From Frigoribacterium sp. Leaf8 (GTDB lineage Bacteria > Actinomycetota > Actinomycetes > Actinomycetales > Microbacteriaceae): a DNA stretch of 64,000 bases. The stretch covers positions 879,874 to 943,873 of the forward strand of contig NZ_LMKB01000005.1 of the NCBI RefSeq assembly GCF_001421165.1. The letters are read 5' to 3'. The stretch's first letter is position 1. Each line of letters starts with the position of its first letter. The position numbers and the translations under genes were made by a program. Shown here piece after piece: positions 30,481-41,800 of the stretch. Under the pieces are notes generated by a model. It saw only the letters and a program-made list of their open reading frames with translations, was not told the DNA's origin and did not search any database.

Positions 30481-31962
30481 TCAGGCGTGGATGTGCAACA
30501 CCTCGGCGGTCGCCCCGATGGTCGACGCGGCCCGGCATTCGTCGGACGAGAGGTCGTCGCCGTACGTGGGGATCATGGCGTTGAGCCGGGGCTTCCACGC
30601 CGCGATGCGGTCGGGGAAGCACCGCTCGAGCACGCTGAGCATGATCGGCACGGCCGTGGATGCCCCGGGGGACGCACCGAGCAGGCCCGCGATGGTGCCG
30701 TCGCCCGCCGTGATGACCTCGGTGCCGAACTGCAGCACCCCGCCCTTCTTGCGGTCCTTCTTGATGACCTGCACGCGCTGACCGGCCGTGATGCGATACC
30801 AGTCCTTCGGGTCGGCGTCGGGCATGAACTCGCGGAGAGCCTCGAACTTGGTCTGCTTGCTCGCCGCCAGTTGCCCCACGAGGTACTTGACGAGCGAGAG
30901 GTTGGCGAGCCCGGCCCGGATCATCGGGTAGAGGTTGTGGGCACGGATCGACGCGAAGAGGTCGAACATCGAGCCGTGTTTGAGGAACTTCGGGCTGAAA
31001 CCGGCGTAGGGCCCGAACATCAGGCTGGCCTGCCCGTCGACGACGCGCGTGTCGAGGTGCGGCACCGACATCGGGGGCGAGCCGACGGCGGCCTTGCCGT
31101 AGACCTTGGCCTGGTGTTTGCCGACGATCGCGGGATCGTCGCAACGGAGGAACTCGCCGCTGACCGGGAACCCGCCGAAGCCCTTGATCTCGTCGATGCC
31201 CGACTTCTGCAGCAGGTGCAGCGCTCCCCCACCGGCACCGACGAAGACGAAGCGCGCGTCGACGGTCGTCGGCGTGCCACCGACCTGCTTGCGGAGGGCC
31301 ACCCGCCACGTGCCGTCGGCGAGCTTCGTGAGGTTCGTGACGCGGTGGTCGACCTCGAGGATCGCTCCCTCGCCCTGCAGGTAGGTGAGGAGGAGGCGCG
31401 TGAGGGACCCGAAATCGACGTCCGTGCCGGCGGCGATGCGCGTCGCCGCGATCGGCTGCCCCTTCGCCCGTCCCGGGATGAGGACCGGTGCCCACGACCG
31501 GATGACGGACGCGTCGGTGCTGAACTCGAGCCCCTGGAACAGCGGGTGCTCACGCAGGGCCTCGTGGCGCTTGCGGAGGTACTCGACGTTCTTCTCGCCC
31601 CAGACGAAGCTCATGTGCGGGGTCGAGTTGATGAAGGCGTCCGGCTGCGGAAGAGCCCCCTCGGCCACGAGGAACGACCAGAACTGCCGTGACACCTGGA
31701 ATTGCTCGTTGACCTTGACGGCGCTCGACGTGTCGATGGTGCCGTCGGAGCGCTCGGGCGTGTAGTTGAGCTCGCAGAGGGCGGAGTGGCCCGTGCCCGC
31801 GTTGTTCCAGGGGTTGCTCGACTCGAGGGCGACGTCGCCCAGCGCCTCGTAGATCTGGATCGTCCAACTCGGCTCGAGCTGCTTGATCATGGCACCGAGG
31901 GTGGCACTCATGATGCCTGCCCCGATGAGGGCTACGTCGACGGGCTTCTTCGCATCGGTCAC
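30481..31962 (-). CDS. mqo: Malate:quinone oxidoreductase
   Basis: The 493-residue FAD enzyme is a peripheral membrane protein that oxidises malate to oxaloacetate and passes electrons to the quinone pool. The dinucleotide-binding motif VALIGAGIMSATLG is near the N-terminus. Family blocks NPWNNAGTGHSALCELNYTP, FVGAGGGALHLLQKSGI and LLGASPGASTAVPIM are intact. The GTG start at 31962 has no ribosome site; TAGACT lies six bases before it. It sits between the radical SAM gene and asd and appears to be its own transcription unit. Confidence 0.96.
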   Translation of the reverse strand: MTDAKKPVDVALIGAGIMSATLGAMIKQLEPSWTIQIYEALGDVALESSNPWNNAGTGHSALCELNYTPERSDGTIDTSSAVKVNEQFQVSRQFWSFLVAEGALPQPDAFINSTPHMSFVWGEKNVEYLRKRHEALREHPLFQGLEFSTDASVIRSWAPVLIPGRAKGQPIAATRIAAGTDVDFGSLTRLLLTYLQGEGAILEVDHRVTNLTKLADGTWRVALRKQVGGTPTTVDARFVFVGAGGGALHLLQKSGIDEIKGFGGFPVSGEFLRCDDPAIVGKHQAKVYGKAAVGSPPMSVPHLDTRVVDGQASLMFGPYAGFSPKFLKHGSMFDLFASIRAHNLYPMIRAGLANLSLVKYLVGQLAASKQTKFEALREFMPDADPKDWYRITAGQRVQVIKKDRKKGGVLQFGTEVITAGDGTIAGLLGASPGASTAVPIMLSVLERCFPDRIAAWKPRLNAMIPTYGDDLSSDECRAASTIGATAEVLHIHA

Positions 31963-31968
31963 GACGTC

Positions 31969-31974
31969 AGTCTA
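31969..31974 (-). promoter_or_regulatory. -10 hexamer of mqo, leaderless
   Basis: TAGACT on the minus strand lies six bases before the GTG at 31962. Confidence 0.55.
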
Positions 31975-32017
31975 GGCCCGGCCCCCTCGGCGACCCCGGG
32001 TGGCCGCCGGAGCACGA

Positions 32018-32051
32018 CACCCCGGTGTCTCGATGTCGAGAGACCGGGGTG
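32018..32051 (-). terminator. Terminator after asd
   Basis: A 16-bp stem with one mismatch (32018-32033 with 32036-32051) and a 2-base tip lies 41 bases after the asd stop and before the mqo promoter. Confidence 0.7.
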
Positions 32052-32091
32052 CGACGCGTCGCCGGCCCCTCGGGCGACCGGCGTCGACGGA

Positions 32092-34528
<2,437 letters not shown>

Positions 34529-34588
34529 GGTGACTCCTGAGAAGGGGGACTGGGCGCGCCGGAGGACGGCTCACGCCTGCGTCCGGCG

Positions 34589-34594
34589 ATTCTA
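34589..34594 (-). promoter_or_regulatory. -10 hexamer of lysC
   Basis: TAGAAT on the minus strand lies about 60 bases before lysC, giving an mRNA with a normal leader. I see no lysine-riboswitch fold in that leader. Confidence 0.5.
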
Positions 34595-34653
34595 TTCGGT
34601 GTCGAGAGCGTGTGACGTACGTCGGTCGCGGGGCGTCATCGGCGCCTCTCCCC

Positions 34654-34659
34654 TACGGT
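34654..34659 (+). promoter_or_regulatory. -10 hexamer of the DUF1206 gene, leaderless
   Basis: TACGGT lies six bases before ATG 34666. Confidence 0.55.
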
Positions 34660-34665
34660 GGACCG

Positions 34666-35475
34666 ATGCCCGACACCACCGACCAGGCCCGCGGCGCCGC
34701 CAGCCGCCTCCAGGACAGCCGCGCCCTCCGGACCGCCGCCCGCGTCGGCTTCGCCATGAACGGCCTGCTCCACGTCGTGATCGGCGTGATCGCCCTCGGC
34801 GTCGCGTTCGGAGGTGGAGGCGAGGCCGACCAGGGCGGTGCCCTCGGGCAATTCGCGTCCCGCCCGGGCGGGGTCTTCCTCCTCTGGCTGATCGTCGTCG
34901 GGCTCTGGGGCCTCGGCCTCTTCCAGCTGCTCGAGGCCGCTCTCGTCCGCGGGACGGACAAGGACGCCTGGGCCGAGCGCGCGAAGGAGGGCGGCAAGGG
35001 CATCGCCTACCTCGCCGTCGGGTTCACGGCCTTCACCTTCGCCCGGGGCTCGTCGTCGGACAGCTCGGGGCAGACCCAGACGCTCAGCGCCCGGCTGCTC
35101 TCCGCACCCGGGGGCGTCGTGCTGCTCGTCGTCGTCGCGCTCGCCATCGTGGCGATCGGGGGCTACTTCGTCGTGAAGGGCGTGAAGCAGAAGTTCCGCG
35201 AGGACCTCACGCTGCCGGGCGGTGCGGCGGGACGGGGCACGGTCGCCCTCGGCGTCACGGGTTACGTGGCCAAGGGGATCGCCCTGGGCGTGGTGGGGGT
35301 GCTGTTCGCGGTCGCGGCCGTCACCTCCGACCCGAGCGAGGCCACGGGGCTCGACGGCGCGCTGAAGGCCCTCGCGGCCCTCCCGTTCGGCGTGGTGGTG
35401 CTCACGGCCGTCGCCCTGGGGCTCATGGCCTACGGTGCGTACTGCGCCGTGCGGGCACGGCGCGCCCGCCTCTGA
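34666..35475 (+). CDS. DUF1206 membrane protein
   Basis: The 269-residue integral membrane protein is built of three successive two-helix units, as in DUF1206. The units begin near residues 20, 110 and 190 and each opens with a similar amphipathic segment (ARVGFAMNGLLHVVIG, GKGIAYLAVGFTAFTF, GYVAKGIALGVVG). The function is unknown. It has no ribosome site but a -10 six bases upstream of the ATG, which rules out the in-frame ATG at 34612. It converges on recR. Confidence 0.88.
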   Translation: MPDTTDQARGAASRLQDSRALRTAARVGFAMNGLLHVVIGVIALGVAFGGGGEADQGGALGQFASRPGGVFLLWLIVVGLWGLGLFQLLEAALVRGTDKDAWAERAKEGGKGIAYLAVGFTAFTFARGSSSDSSGQTQTLSARLLSAPGGVVLLVVVALAIVAIGGYFVVKGVKQKFREDLTLPGGAAGRGTVALGVTGYVAKGIALGVVGVLFAVAAVTSDPSEATGLDGALKALAALPFGVVVLTAVALGLMAYGAYCAVRARRARL

Positions 35476-35516
35476 CGGGCAGGCGCGCGCCGGACGGGTT
35501 CAGGAGGCGCGGGTCG

Positions 35517-36116
35517 TCATTCGGAGACGAGCCGGCGGCCCTCGAAGGCGCGGCCGAGCGTGACCTCGTCGGCGTACTCGAGGTCGCCGCCCACGGGCAA
35601 CCCCGAGGCCAGTCGCGTCACCCGGAGACCGAAGGGCGCGAGCATCCGGGAGAGGTACGTCGCGGTCGCCTCGCCCTCGAGGTTGGGATCGGTGGCGATG
35701 ATGACCTCTTGCACGGTGTCGTCGGCGAGACGCTGCACCAACTGGCGGATGCGCAGATCGTCGGGACCGATGCCGTCGATGGGACTGATCGCCCCGCCGA
35801 GCACGTGGTACAGACCGCGGAACTCGCGGGTGCGCTCGATGGCCTGGACGTCCTTGGCCTCTTCGACGACGCAGATCGTGGCGGGCGAGCGACGCGGGTC
35901 ACGGCAGATGTTGCACGTCTCTTGTTCGCTGACGTTGCCGCAGATCTCGCAGAAACGCACCTTGGTCTTGACGTCGACGAGCAGCTCGGCGAGGCGTGAC
36001 GTGTCGAAGGACTCGTTCTGCACGATGTGGAACGCGATGCGCTGCGCCGACTTGGGCCCGATGCCGGGGAGGCGACCGAATTCGTCGATCAGCTCTTGGA
36101 CGATGCCTTCGTACAC
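35517..36116 (-). CDS. recR: Recombination protein RecR
   Basis: The 199-residue DNA-binding ring protein acts with RecF and RecO in gap repair. The helix-hairpin-helix is at the N-terminus ([17 protein letters not shown]). The zinc finger is formed by Cys56, Cys59, Cys68 and Cys71, and the Toprim domain begins [14 protein letters not shown]. Its GTG start lies three bases after the dnaX stop, the conserved dnaX-recR pairing. No ybaB/ebfC-type gene is present between them. Confidence 0.96.
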   Translation of the reverse strand: MYEGIVQELIDEFGRLPGIGPKSAQRIAFHIVQNESFDTSRLAELLVDVKTKVRFCEICGNVSEQETCNICRDPRRSPATICVVEEAKDVQAIERTREFRGLYHVLGGAISPIDGIGPDDLRIRQLVQRLADDTVQEVIIATDPNLEGEATATYLSRMLAPFGLRVTRLASGLPVGGDLEYADEVTLGRAFEGRRLVSE

Positions 36117-36119
36117 GCG

Positions 36120-38687
36120 CTACTCGCTTCTCTGAGGCGTGACCCGGGGGGCGATCGTCTCTTCTTCGATGAACTGGGCCCCGAGGATCTCGCGCACGAC
36201 GGCCTCGCCGTAGCGCGACCCGGTGGGGATGCCCCGGCGCGGGTCACCGGTCGCCGCGCGACGCTCGGCCACCGACGGACCCGCACCGGCGGAGGCGGTC
36301 GGTGTGCTGGTGGCCGCTGTGGAGGGCGACGGGGCGGCGGCGGCGGGGCGAGCCGGGGGCACGTCGACCTCGGGCGGAGGAGGCGCGGCGTCGACCGTCG
36401 GGACGCCGCCGGGCGGTTCTTCGGTGATGTGCTCGGGTTCGTCGGGCTCGGGGGGCGGGGTCTGCGGGATGGGGGCGACGTCCCACCCGGTGACGGGGGT
36501 CGAGCCGCCGGACCGCCCGGCGGACGCGGACGCCGGAGCGCCGGACCGCCCCGCCGACGCGGGCGCCGGGGCGCCGGACCGCGCGGCGGCCTCGGGCGCC
36601 GCAGCCGGCGCGGGAGCCAGGGACGGGCTCGGCGCCGGCGACGCGGAGGCCTCGGGCGTCGACGACGTCGCGGCGGGGGCCGTGGCCCGGCCCGTCTCGG
36701 ACGGCGCCGACCCCGGAGACGCGGGCCCGGACGGCTGGCGTCCGGCCTCGGGCGCCGGTGTGGTCGACCGGCCGGTCTCTCGCGGCGCACCCGACGTGGC
36801 GGGAGGGGCGACGGCGTCGACGGGTGCACCCGTGGGGGTCGGGCCCGCGGGCCCGTCGCCCTCGACGCGGGCGATGTACTTCACCTTGACGCCGAGGACG
36901 TCGACGATCGCGCGTCGCAGGTACTCGCTGACGCCCTCGGCCGCGCCCTGCGGCCGCTTGAAGCTCTCGACGTCGTTGGCGCTGGGGAAGGCCAGCGTCA
37001 GCACGTCGTCGACGAAGTCGACGACGGTGGCCGTGACGACGACCATCCAGGCCGTGCGCCGCGCCTTCTGGACGACCTCGACGATCTCGGGCCAGCTGTC
37101 ACGCAACTGCTGGAGCGTGACGGGAGCCGCGCCGCTCCCGGACGCCTGGCCGGTGTCGGGGGTCTGTGCCCACGCGGCCGAGTGCGGTGCGGACGGAGGC
37201 GCGGGTTCGGTCGGCGTCGCGGAGTCGGCCTGGTCGGCCCGGGTGGCAGAGGTCGACGGAGCGGCCGTCGCCCAGGACGCCGTCGCACTCTCGACGGCCG
37301 ACGGGCCACCGGCCGCCTCGGTCGACGGCGTGGCCTCGACGGGCGAGGCGGGCGGGGCCGACGCGGACGGGGCCGACGCGGACGGGGCCGACGCGGACGG
37401 GGCCGACGCGGCGACGGGAGGCGTCGATCGACCCGCCGTCCGGACCTCGGCCGGCCGGGCAGCCGCCTGCGTCGACGGGGCAGCGGACGGACCGGGCACG
37501 GCGGACGGACCGGAGCCTGAGCCCTCGACCCCGACGCGTCGTTCGAGGCGCTCGACCCGGGCGAGGGCGCCCCGGCCGGTCTGGTCGCTCTCGGGGACGA
37601 GGACGCGCGCGATCATCAGTTCGAGGTGCAGCCGCGGCGAGGTGGCCCCGGTCATGTCGGTGAGAGCGCGGTTCACGACGTCGGCCGAGCGCGACAGCTC
37701 CGCGGCGCCGAAGGCGTGCGACTGGTGCACGAGACGGTCGAGCTCGTCAGCCGTGACGCCCCGCAACACGGCCGAGGCACCCTCGACGGTCGCTCCGACG
37801 ACGATGAGGTCGCGCAGGCGTTCGAGCAGGTCTTCGACGAACCGCCGAGGGTCTTGCCCGGTCTGGACGACGCGGTCGACCGCAGCGAACGCCGCGGCGC
37901 CGTCACGGGCGCCCAGCGCCTCGACGACGTCGTCGAGCAGCGATGCATGGGTGTACCCGAGCAGCGCGACGGCGCGCTCGTACTGGATGGCGCCGTCCTC
38001 ACTGCCGGCCATCAGCTGGTCGAGGAGCGAAAGGGTGTCGCGCACCGACCCGCCGCCGGCACGGACCACGAGCGGGAGCACGCCCGGGGCGGCCTCGACC
38101 GACTCGCTCTCGCAGAGTTCGTGGACGTACTCGAGCATCTGGGCCGGGGGCACGAGGCGGAACGGATAGTGGTGGGTGCGCGACCGGATGGTGCCGATCA
38201 CCTTGTCGGGCTCGGTGGTCGCGAAGATGAACTTGACGTGCTCGGGCGGTTCTTCGACGACCTTCAGCAGGGCGTTGAAGCCCTGCGGGGTGACCATGTG
38301 GGCCTCGTCGAGGATGAAGATCTTGAAGCGGTCGCGAGCCGGGGCGAACACGGCCCGGTCACGGATGTCGCGGGCGTCGTCGACGCCGTTGTGGCTGGCC
38401 GCGTCGATCTCGATGACGTCGAGCGAGCCGCCGCCGTCGCGTGAGAGCTCGACGCACGACGCACAGACGCCGCACGGGGTGTCGGTCGGGCCCTGGGCAC
38501 AGTTGAGGCAGCGGGCCAGGATGCGCGCGGACGTCGTCTTGCCGCAACCGCGCGGCCCGCTGAAGAGGTAGGCGTGGTTGACGCGGTTGGTGCGGAGTGC
38601 CGTGCGGAGCGGATCGGTCACCTGCGTCTGCCCGATGAGCTCGGCGAAGTTCTCTGGCCGGTAACGGCGATACAGGGCGGTGACCAC
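36120..38687 (-). CDS. dnaX: DNA polymerase III subunits gamma and tau
   Basis: The 855-residue clamp-loader ATPase has Walker A GPRGCGKT at residues 44-51 and a four-cysteine zinc module at Cys63, Cys72, Cys75 and Cys78. Walker B ILDEAH and the sensor FATTEPDKV follow. The C-terminal half is a long Pro/Ala/Ser/Thr-rich region with an APSAS repeat, interrupted by a conserved block near residues 520-600 (LRDSWPEIVEVVQKARR). No A-rich slippery site for gamma production is visible. The GTG start lacks a ribosome site; TACTCT stands six bases before it. Confidence 0.95.
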   Translation of the reverse strand: MVTALYRRYRPENFAELIGQTQVTDPLRTALRTNRVNHAYLFSGPRGCGKTTSARILARCLNCAQGPTDTPCGVCASCVELSRDGGGSLDVIEIDAASHNGVDDARDIRDRAVFAPARDRFKIFILDEAHMVTPQGFNALLKVVEEPPEHVKFIFATTEPDKVIGTIRSRTHHYPFRLVPPAQMLEYVHELCESESVEAAPGVLPLVVRAGGGSVRDTLSLLDQLMAGSEDGAIQYERAVALLGYTHASLLDDVVEALGARDGAAAFAAVDRVVQTGQDPRRFVEDLLERLRDLIVVGATVEGASAVLRGVTADELDRLVHQSHAFGAAELSRSADVVNRALTDMTGATSPRLHLELMIARVLVPESDQTGRGALARVERLERRVGVEGSGSGPSAVPGPSAAPSTQAAARPAEVRTAGRSTPPVAASAPSASAPSASAPSASAPPASPVEATPSTEAAGGPSAVESATASWATAAPSTSATRADQADSATPTEPAPPSAPHSAAWAQTPDTGQASGSGAAPVTLQQLRDSWPEIVEVVQKARRTAWMVVVTATVVDFVDDVLTLAFPSANDVESFKRPQGAAEGVSEYLRRAIVDVLGVKVKYIARVEGDGPAGPTPTGAPVDAVAPPATSGAPRETGRSTTPAPEAGRQPSGPASPGSAPSETGRATAPAATSSTPEASASPAPSPSLAPAPAAAPEAAARSGAPAPASAGRSGAPASASAGRSGGSTPVTGWDVAPIPQTPPPEPDEPEHITEEPPGGVPTVDAAPPPPEVDVPPARPAAAAPSPSTAATSTPTASAGAGPSVAERRAATGDPRRGIPTGSRYGEAVVREILGAQFIEEETIAPRVTPQRSE
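37354..37412. repeat. In-frame 15-bp tandem repeat in dnaX
   Basis: Four copies of GGGGCCGACGCGGAC, the last one incomplete, encode a five-residue Ala-Pro-Ser-Ala-Ser repeat in the disordered linker of DnaX. Copy number could vary without breaking the frame. Confidence 0.85.
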
Positions 38688-38693
38688 AGAGCA

Positions 38694-38699
38694 AGAGTA
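38694..38699 (-). promoter_or_regulatory. -10 hexamer of dnaX, leaderless
   Basis: TACTCT on the minus strand lies six bases before the GTG at 38687. Confidence 0.55.
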
Positions 38700-38771
38700 G
38701 TCGGGGCTACCGACAACGGTCGACGGCGGGAGTCGCCGTCGAGGGCCCCTCGCGGCGCCCCGGGCGCACGA

Positions 38772-38798
38772 GAGGGCCCGTCGTGTCGACGGGCCCTC
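38772..38798 (-). terminator. Terminator of the giant surface-protein gene
   Basis: A perfect 12-bp stem (38772-38783 with 38787-38798) and 3-base loop lies 25 bases after the stop codon and before the dnaX promoter. Confidence 0.75.
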
Positions 38799-38823
38799 GG
38801 GTGCGGCTCCCGGCCGGGGTGGA

Positions 38824-41800
38824 CTACTCGGCGGACCCCCTCGCGCGACGGCGGACCCTGGTCGCCGACACGAGGCCGAGGCCGATCAGCAAGGCGAAGG
38901 CCGCGAGCGAGAACCAGCCGAGGGCGTCCGACCCCGTGTACGCCAGGCCCGAGACGGAGCCGGTCGGGACCGCTCCCCCACCGGTGCCGGTGCCGTTACC
39001 GGTGCCGGTGCCGGTGCCGCCACCCGATCCGGGCAGACCCGGGAAGCCGGGGGTGCCAGGGGTCCCCGGGGTCCCGGGCGTCCCGGGAGTTCCCGGGTCG
39101 CCCGGCGTGCCCGGGGTCCCGCTGGCCGCCGCGACGGTGAACCCGGTGGTGACCGGGGCCGACGTGGCGCCCGCGATCGTCTCGGTCGCGGCGACCACGT
39201 GGGGTCCGACGGCGACGCCCGCGAGGACGACCGTCCAGCTCCCCGTCCCGGGGTCGGCCTGGACGACCTGCGCGGTGCCGTCGTCGAGCTGCACCGTCAC
39301 CGTGGCACCGGGTTCCGCCGTCCCGACGACCGTCACGGGCGTCGTGCCGCCGGTTCCGGCCTGCAGGACCGAGCCGGCCACCGGGCTGGTGATCACCACG
39401 GGGTCGACCGAGGCGATCAGGAGGTCCTGGCTCACCGTGGTCGTGCCCGCGTCCGCGGTCTGCGTCGCCGTGACGACGTAGGCGCCGACCGGGACGTCCG
39501 TGAAGTCGACCGCCCAGGTGCCGTCGGCCCCGACCGTCGCCGACTGCGTCGGCCCGCCGCCGAGATCCACCGTGACGAGCGCACCGGGTGTGCCGGTGCC
39601 CGTCACCGTGACGTCCTCGAGGCCGTTCCCGTCGACGTCGGCGATCAACGCGCCGGGTGCCGGCGAGGTGATGACGACGGCGTCGGTGCTCGCGGCCGGC
39701 GAGACCGTGAACACGACGGTCTCGGGGGCCGACACCGCGCCTCCCACGGTCTGGGTCACGGACAGGGTGTGCTGCCCCTGTTCGACCCCCACCAGGGTGG
39801 TGGACCAGGCGCCGTCGGCGTCCACGTCGACCACGACCGGGAGGCCGCCGTCGATGCTGACGGCCACCGAGGCGTTCGGCTGGGCCGAACCGCCGACCAG
39901 GACGTCCGCCGTCCCCGCCGTGCCCGCCGGCAGGATCGAGCCCTGTTCGGGCGAGGTGACCACGAGCGGCGCGACCTCGGCCGCGGGGGCGAGGGTGACG
40001 TCGACCGACGCGCTGCCGGTGACGACGCCGCCGACCGTCTGTTCGACGATCACGGTGCGGGTGCCGACCGGGACCGCCGGCAGGGTCACCGACCAGGTGC
40101 CCCCGTCGGTGACGGTGGCCGTCTGCGTGATGCCGCCGACGGAGACGGTGACGGTCGCTCCGGGCTCGCCCGTTCCGGTGACCGGCAGGTCGACGAAGCC
40201 GTCACCGTCGGTGTCGACGACGAGCTGTCCGTCGGCCGGCGAGGTGATGGTGGGCGCGGCGGCGGGGTCGGCCGGGACGGGCACGACGACCACCGAGACC
40301 TCGACGGGAGCGCTCGTGGCGCCTCCGATGGTCTGCACGGCCGAGACCGTGTGCGTCCCGGTGCCGAGCACGACCGGCACCTGCCACGAGCCCGAGGCGT
40401 CGACCGTCGTGGTGACGGGGTCTCCCCCGTCGACCGTGACGGCGACGGGTGCGCCCGGCTGCCCCTGGCCACGGACGACGACCGGCGCGGTGCCGGCGTC
40501 GCCCGCCTGGTACTGCTGGCCGTCGGTCGGTGCCGTGATCGTGAGCGTCGCGGCGGCCTCGACCACGACCGTGGTCGTGACCGGAGCCGACTCGACCCCG
40601 CCGACGGTCTGCGTCGCGGACACCACGTGCTCGCCCACGCCGACCCCCGCGAAGGTGGTCGACCAGTCGCCGTCGTCGTCCACGTCGACCGTGACGGCCG
40701 TGCCGTCGTCGAGCGTCACCGCGACGGTCGCGCCGGCCTGGGCCGAACCGGACACCGGCAGGTCCACCGTCGAGGCGGCGGACGGCACGAGGAGGCGCGT
40801 GCCCGTCGCCGGGTCGGTGATCCGGATCGGGTCTGCCGCGACCACCGCGAACGGCTGGGTCACGGGGACCGTCGTGACGGTGCCGTACTGCTGCACCACC
40901 GAGATCGGTCCGGCACCCACCGGCACCGCGTCGAAGGTCGTGGTCCACGCCCCCGTCGTCGGGTCGGCCGTGACGGCCTGGGTCAGGTCGCCACCGAGCG
41001 AGACCGTGACGGTCGCGCCGGGCTGGGCGGTGCCCGACACCGTGACCGGCGTCGTCCGGCCGTCGAGGACGACGACCGTGGCACCCGGGGCGGGCTCGGT
41101 GATGGTGACCGGGGTGCCGACCACCACGTCGAGCTGTTGGGTGGCGGGAGTCGTCGAACCGGCCGGCACCGTCTGCGTCACGACGACCGGGTACGAGCCG
41201 ACGGGCACGTCGCCCACCGTGACGGTCCAGGTGCCCTCGGGGGTCACCGTCGTCGTCTCGGAGAGGTCGTCGCCCACCGCGACCACGACCGTGGCGCCGG
41301 GCTGACCCGTGCCGGTGACCGTGACGTCGGTGGCGTCGTCGGCGTCACGGACGACGATCGACGACCCGGCGGGCGGCGAGGTGATCGTCACCGGGGCGGC
41401 CACGACGACCGACACGTCCCGCGTGATCGGGGTCGACACGACGCCGTCGACGGTCTGGGTGACCGAGGCGGTGCGGCCGCCGACCGGGACGCCGTCGACC
41501 GTGACGCTCCAGGCGCCGGTCGTCGGGTCGGCCACGACGGTCCCGACCAGGCCGTCACCGAGGTCGACCGTGACGGTCGCTCCGGGCTGGGCCGTGCCGG
41601 ACGCGACCACCGGGGCGGTGTCGCCCGCGGCGAGCACGACGACCGTCGTGCCGTCGGTGGGCCGGTCGACGACGAGACCCGCTGCCGCCGCGACCGTGAA
41701 CGGTTGCGTCGCCGCGGCCGAGGTCGCGCCTCGGATCGTCTGCGTGGCGGTCAGGGTGTAGTCGCCGACGGGGACTCCGTCGACGGTCGTCTGCCAGTCA

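Noticed and set aside
34529-34665. Lysine riboswitch or attenuator upstream of lysC
   Set aside because: The leader is only about 60 bases from the likely -10 and shows neither the multi-helix lysine aptamer nor a leader peptide.
36120-38687. Programmed frameshift site in dnaX to make a short gamma subunit
   Set aside because: No A-rich heptamer or other slippery run with a downstream hairpin was found; the tail is GC-rich throughout.
38688-38823. SRP RNA directly upstream of dnaX, its usual place in B. subtilis
   Set aside because: The stretch has only two plain hairpins and no domain IV motif. The real SRP RNA is at 48192-48279.
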